Positions 63,431-64,000 of a stretch of 64,000 nt of DNA are shown here, piece after piece. Position numbers and translations under genes: made by a program. The DNA lies in contig NZ_CP069303.1 in assembly GCF_016839145.1 (NCBI RefSeq), positions 3,224,001-3,288,000 of the forward strand, read 5' to 3'. Position 1 is the stretch's first letter, and every line of letters begins with the position of its first letter. A model generated the notes under the pieces. It worked only from the letters and a program-made list of their open reading frames with translations, made no database searches and had not been told where the DNA came from. The DNA comes from Shinella sp. PSBB067. Lineage in GTDB: Bacteria > Pseudomonadota > Alphaproteobacteria > Rhizobiales > Rhizobiaceae.

Positions 63431-64000
63431 TCATGGCCGGCCTCCCGCTGCATTGCCCGCGACAAACAGCTCTTGGCGTTGCAAGGCGGTGATCGAATCC
63501 TGGGTCGCCGTGAGGGATGGGAGCGCGTCGTCTGACGCGCGGTCTCCCTGCGCTGGACTGGCGGCAGAAGTGCCACCCTCGCGCACGACGAAGATCCCCG
63601 CCTCGCGCCAATTGGGCGGTCGCGGGATCATGGAGCCGCCGTTCAAGGGCCGCTCGCCTCGCAGCGCGGGCGCAAGCGAAGCGACGTAGGCCCGCGTCTC
63701 GGCAGGCAAAGGGCGACCTTTCGAGCGATGCTCGTCGTAGCGCGCCGGGCCGGCATTGTAGGCGGCGAGCATGGCTGCGACGTCGCCGTAGCGGTCCCAC
63801 ATTTCGCGCAGGTACGCTGTACCGGCAAGGATGTTGTCGCGAGGATCATAGGGATCGCGGCCAAGGCCGTGGCGAGTGCGAAGCTCGGCCCATGTGTCGG
63901 GCATGAGCTGCATCAAGCCCATCGCGCCCGCCGACGATACGGCGCGCACATCGCCCGCGCTTTCGGCAGCCATCACGGCGACGATCCAGGCTGCCGGGAC
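63431..64000 (-). CDS. Lytic transglycosylase (VirB1-like), 5' end beyond the window
   Basis: The visible 189 codons encode a Slt-type domain with the catalytic Glu in VMAAESAGD, then VRAVSSAGAMGLMQLMPDTW and AAMLAAYNAGPARYD. The reading frame is open to the right edge (…VPAAWIVAVMAAESAGD), so the N-terminus, probably a signal peptide, is missing. The C-terminal ~80 residues are low-complexity. The enzyme would open peptidoglycan for the mating apparatus. Confidence 0.9.
   Translation of the reverse strand, partial: VPAAWIVAVMAAESAGDVRAVSSAGAMGLMQLMPDTWAELRTRHGLGRDPYDPRDNILAGTAYLREMWDRYGDVAAMLAAYNAGPARYDEHRSKGRPLPAETRAYVASLAPALRGERPLNGGSMIPRPPNWREAGIFVVREGGTSAASPAQGDRASDDALPSLTATQDSITALQRQELFVAGNAAGGRP

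Noticed and set aside
1-64000. CRISPR arrays, tRNA or rRNA genes, integrase or attachment sites
   Set aside because: I looked for regularly spaced repeats, cloverleaf-like stretches and recombinase motifs and saw none. The element's ends are probably outside the window.

Overview
The window is GC-rich DNA from a proteobacterium, most likely an alphaproteobacterium of the Hyphomicrobiales (rhizobial) type. That placement is inferred from the class I PHA synthases, HdeD and Usp paralogues, the FixK/FNR-like site and the style of the Trb/relaxase module. No rRNA, tRNA, replication gene or integrase is visible. The right quarter (48.2-64 kb) is a conjugation module, so the whole window probably belongs to an integrative conjugative element or a large plasmid.

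Layout. (1) 1-7.1 kb, minus strand: usp, a DUF1269 gene, nqrABCDEF and a cut-off apbE form one apparent operon for a Na+-pumping NADH:quinone reductase and its flavin transferase. The NqrB is unusually short. (2) 7.2-15.1 kb, minus: a small ORF, hdeD, a lipoprotein hydrolase, then tetR-phaC-(maoC-pta fusion)-ackA-fabI. (3) 15.2-19.8 kb, minus: a FUSC-type exporter, its membrane fusion protein, gltS and a second tetR. (4) 20-28.1 kb, plus: a frameshifted hdeD, an HlyD/RbbA/YhhJ-type ABC exporter, an alcohol dehydrogenase and a CBS-BON protein. (5) 28.4-34.4 kb, plus: an arginine deiminase operon (YfcC-type carrier, arcA, arcB, arcC), a small unknown gene and a tandem Usp protein. (6) 34.7-40.1 kb, minus: a P-type cation ATPase and phosphoketolase. 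(7) 40.1-41.5 kb: a mostly non-coding stretch with regulatory repeats and an IS5-family transposase remnant. (8) 41.5-48.2 kb, plus: phasin, phaB, phaA, a DUF3141 protein and a second phaC. (9) 48.3-64 kb: a lysR gene, then on the minus strand DUF2274, trbI-G-F-L-K-J-E-D-C-B, a CopG-like gene, traG (VirD4), a relaxase, a probable oriT and a partial lytic transglycosylase.

The metabolic genes fit together. Phosphoketolase makes acetyl-phosphate. AckA turns it into ATP and acetate, and Pta turns it into acetyl-CoA. PhaA, PhaB and PhaC then store carbon and reducing power as polyhydroxybutyrate. ArcABC makes ATP from arginine, while the alcohol dehydrogenase and Nqr reoxidise NADH. This looks like an energy and redox survival package for oxygen limitation or growth arrest, surrounded by stress genes (Usp, HdeD, CBS) and carried on a mobile element.

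The main new observation is a 16-bp inverted repeat, GTCAWC-N4-GWTGAY, found seven times and always outside the accepted genes: upstream of usp-nqr, tetR-phaC-pta-ackA, the ABC exporter, arcDABC and phosphoketolase, and twice upstream of the phasin-PHA cluster. In four cases its downstream half overlaps a TTGACY -35 hexamer, so its centre would lie near -40, as for a class II activator. This suggests an undescribed regulon that unites the cargo. Its regulator is not identified.
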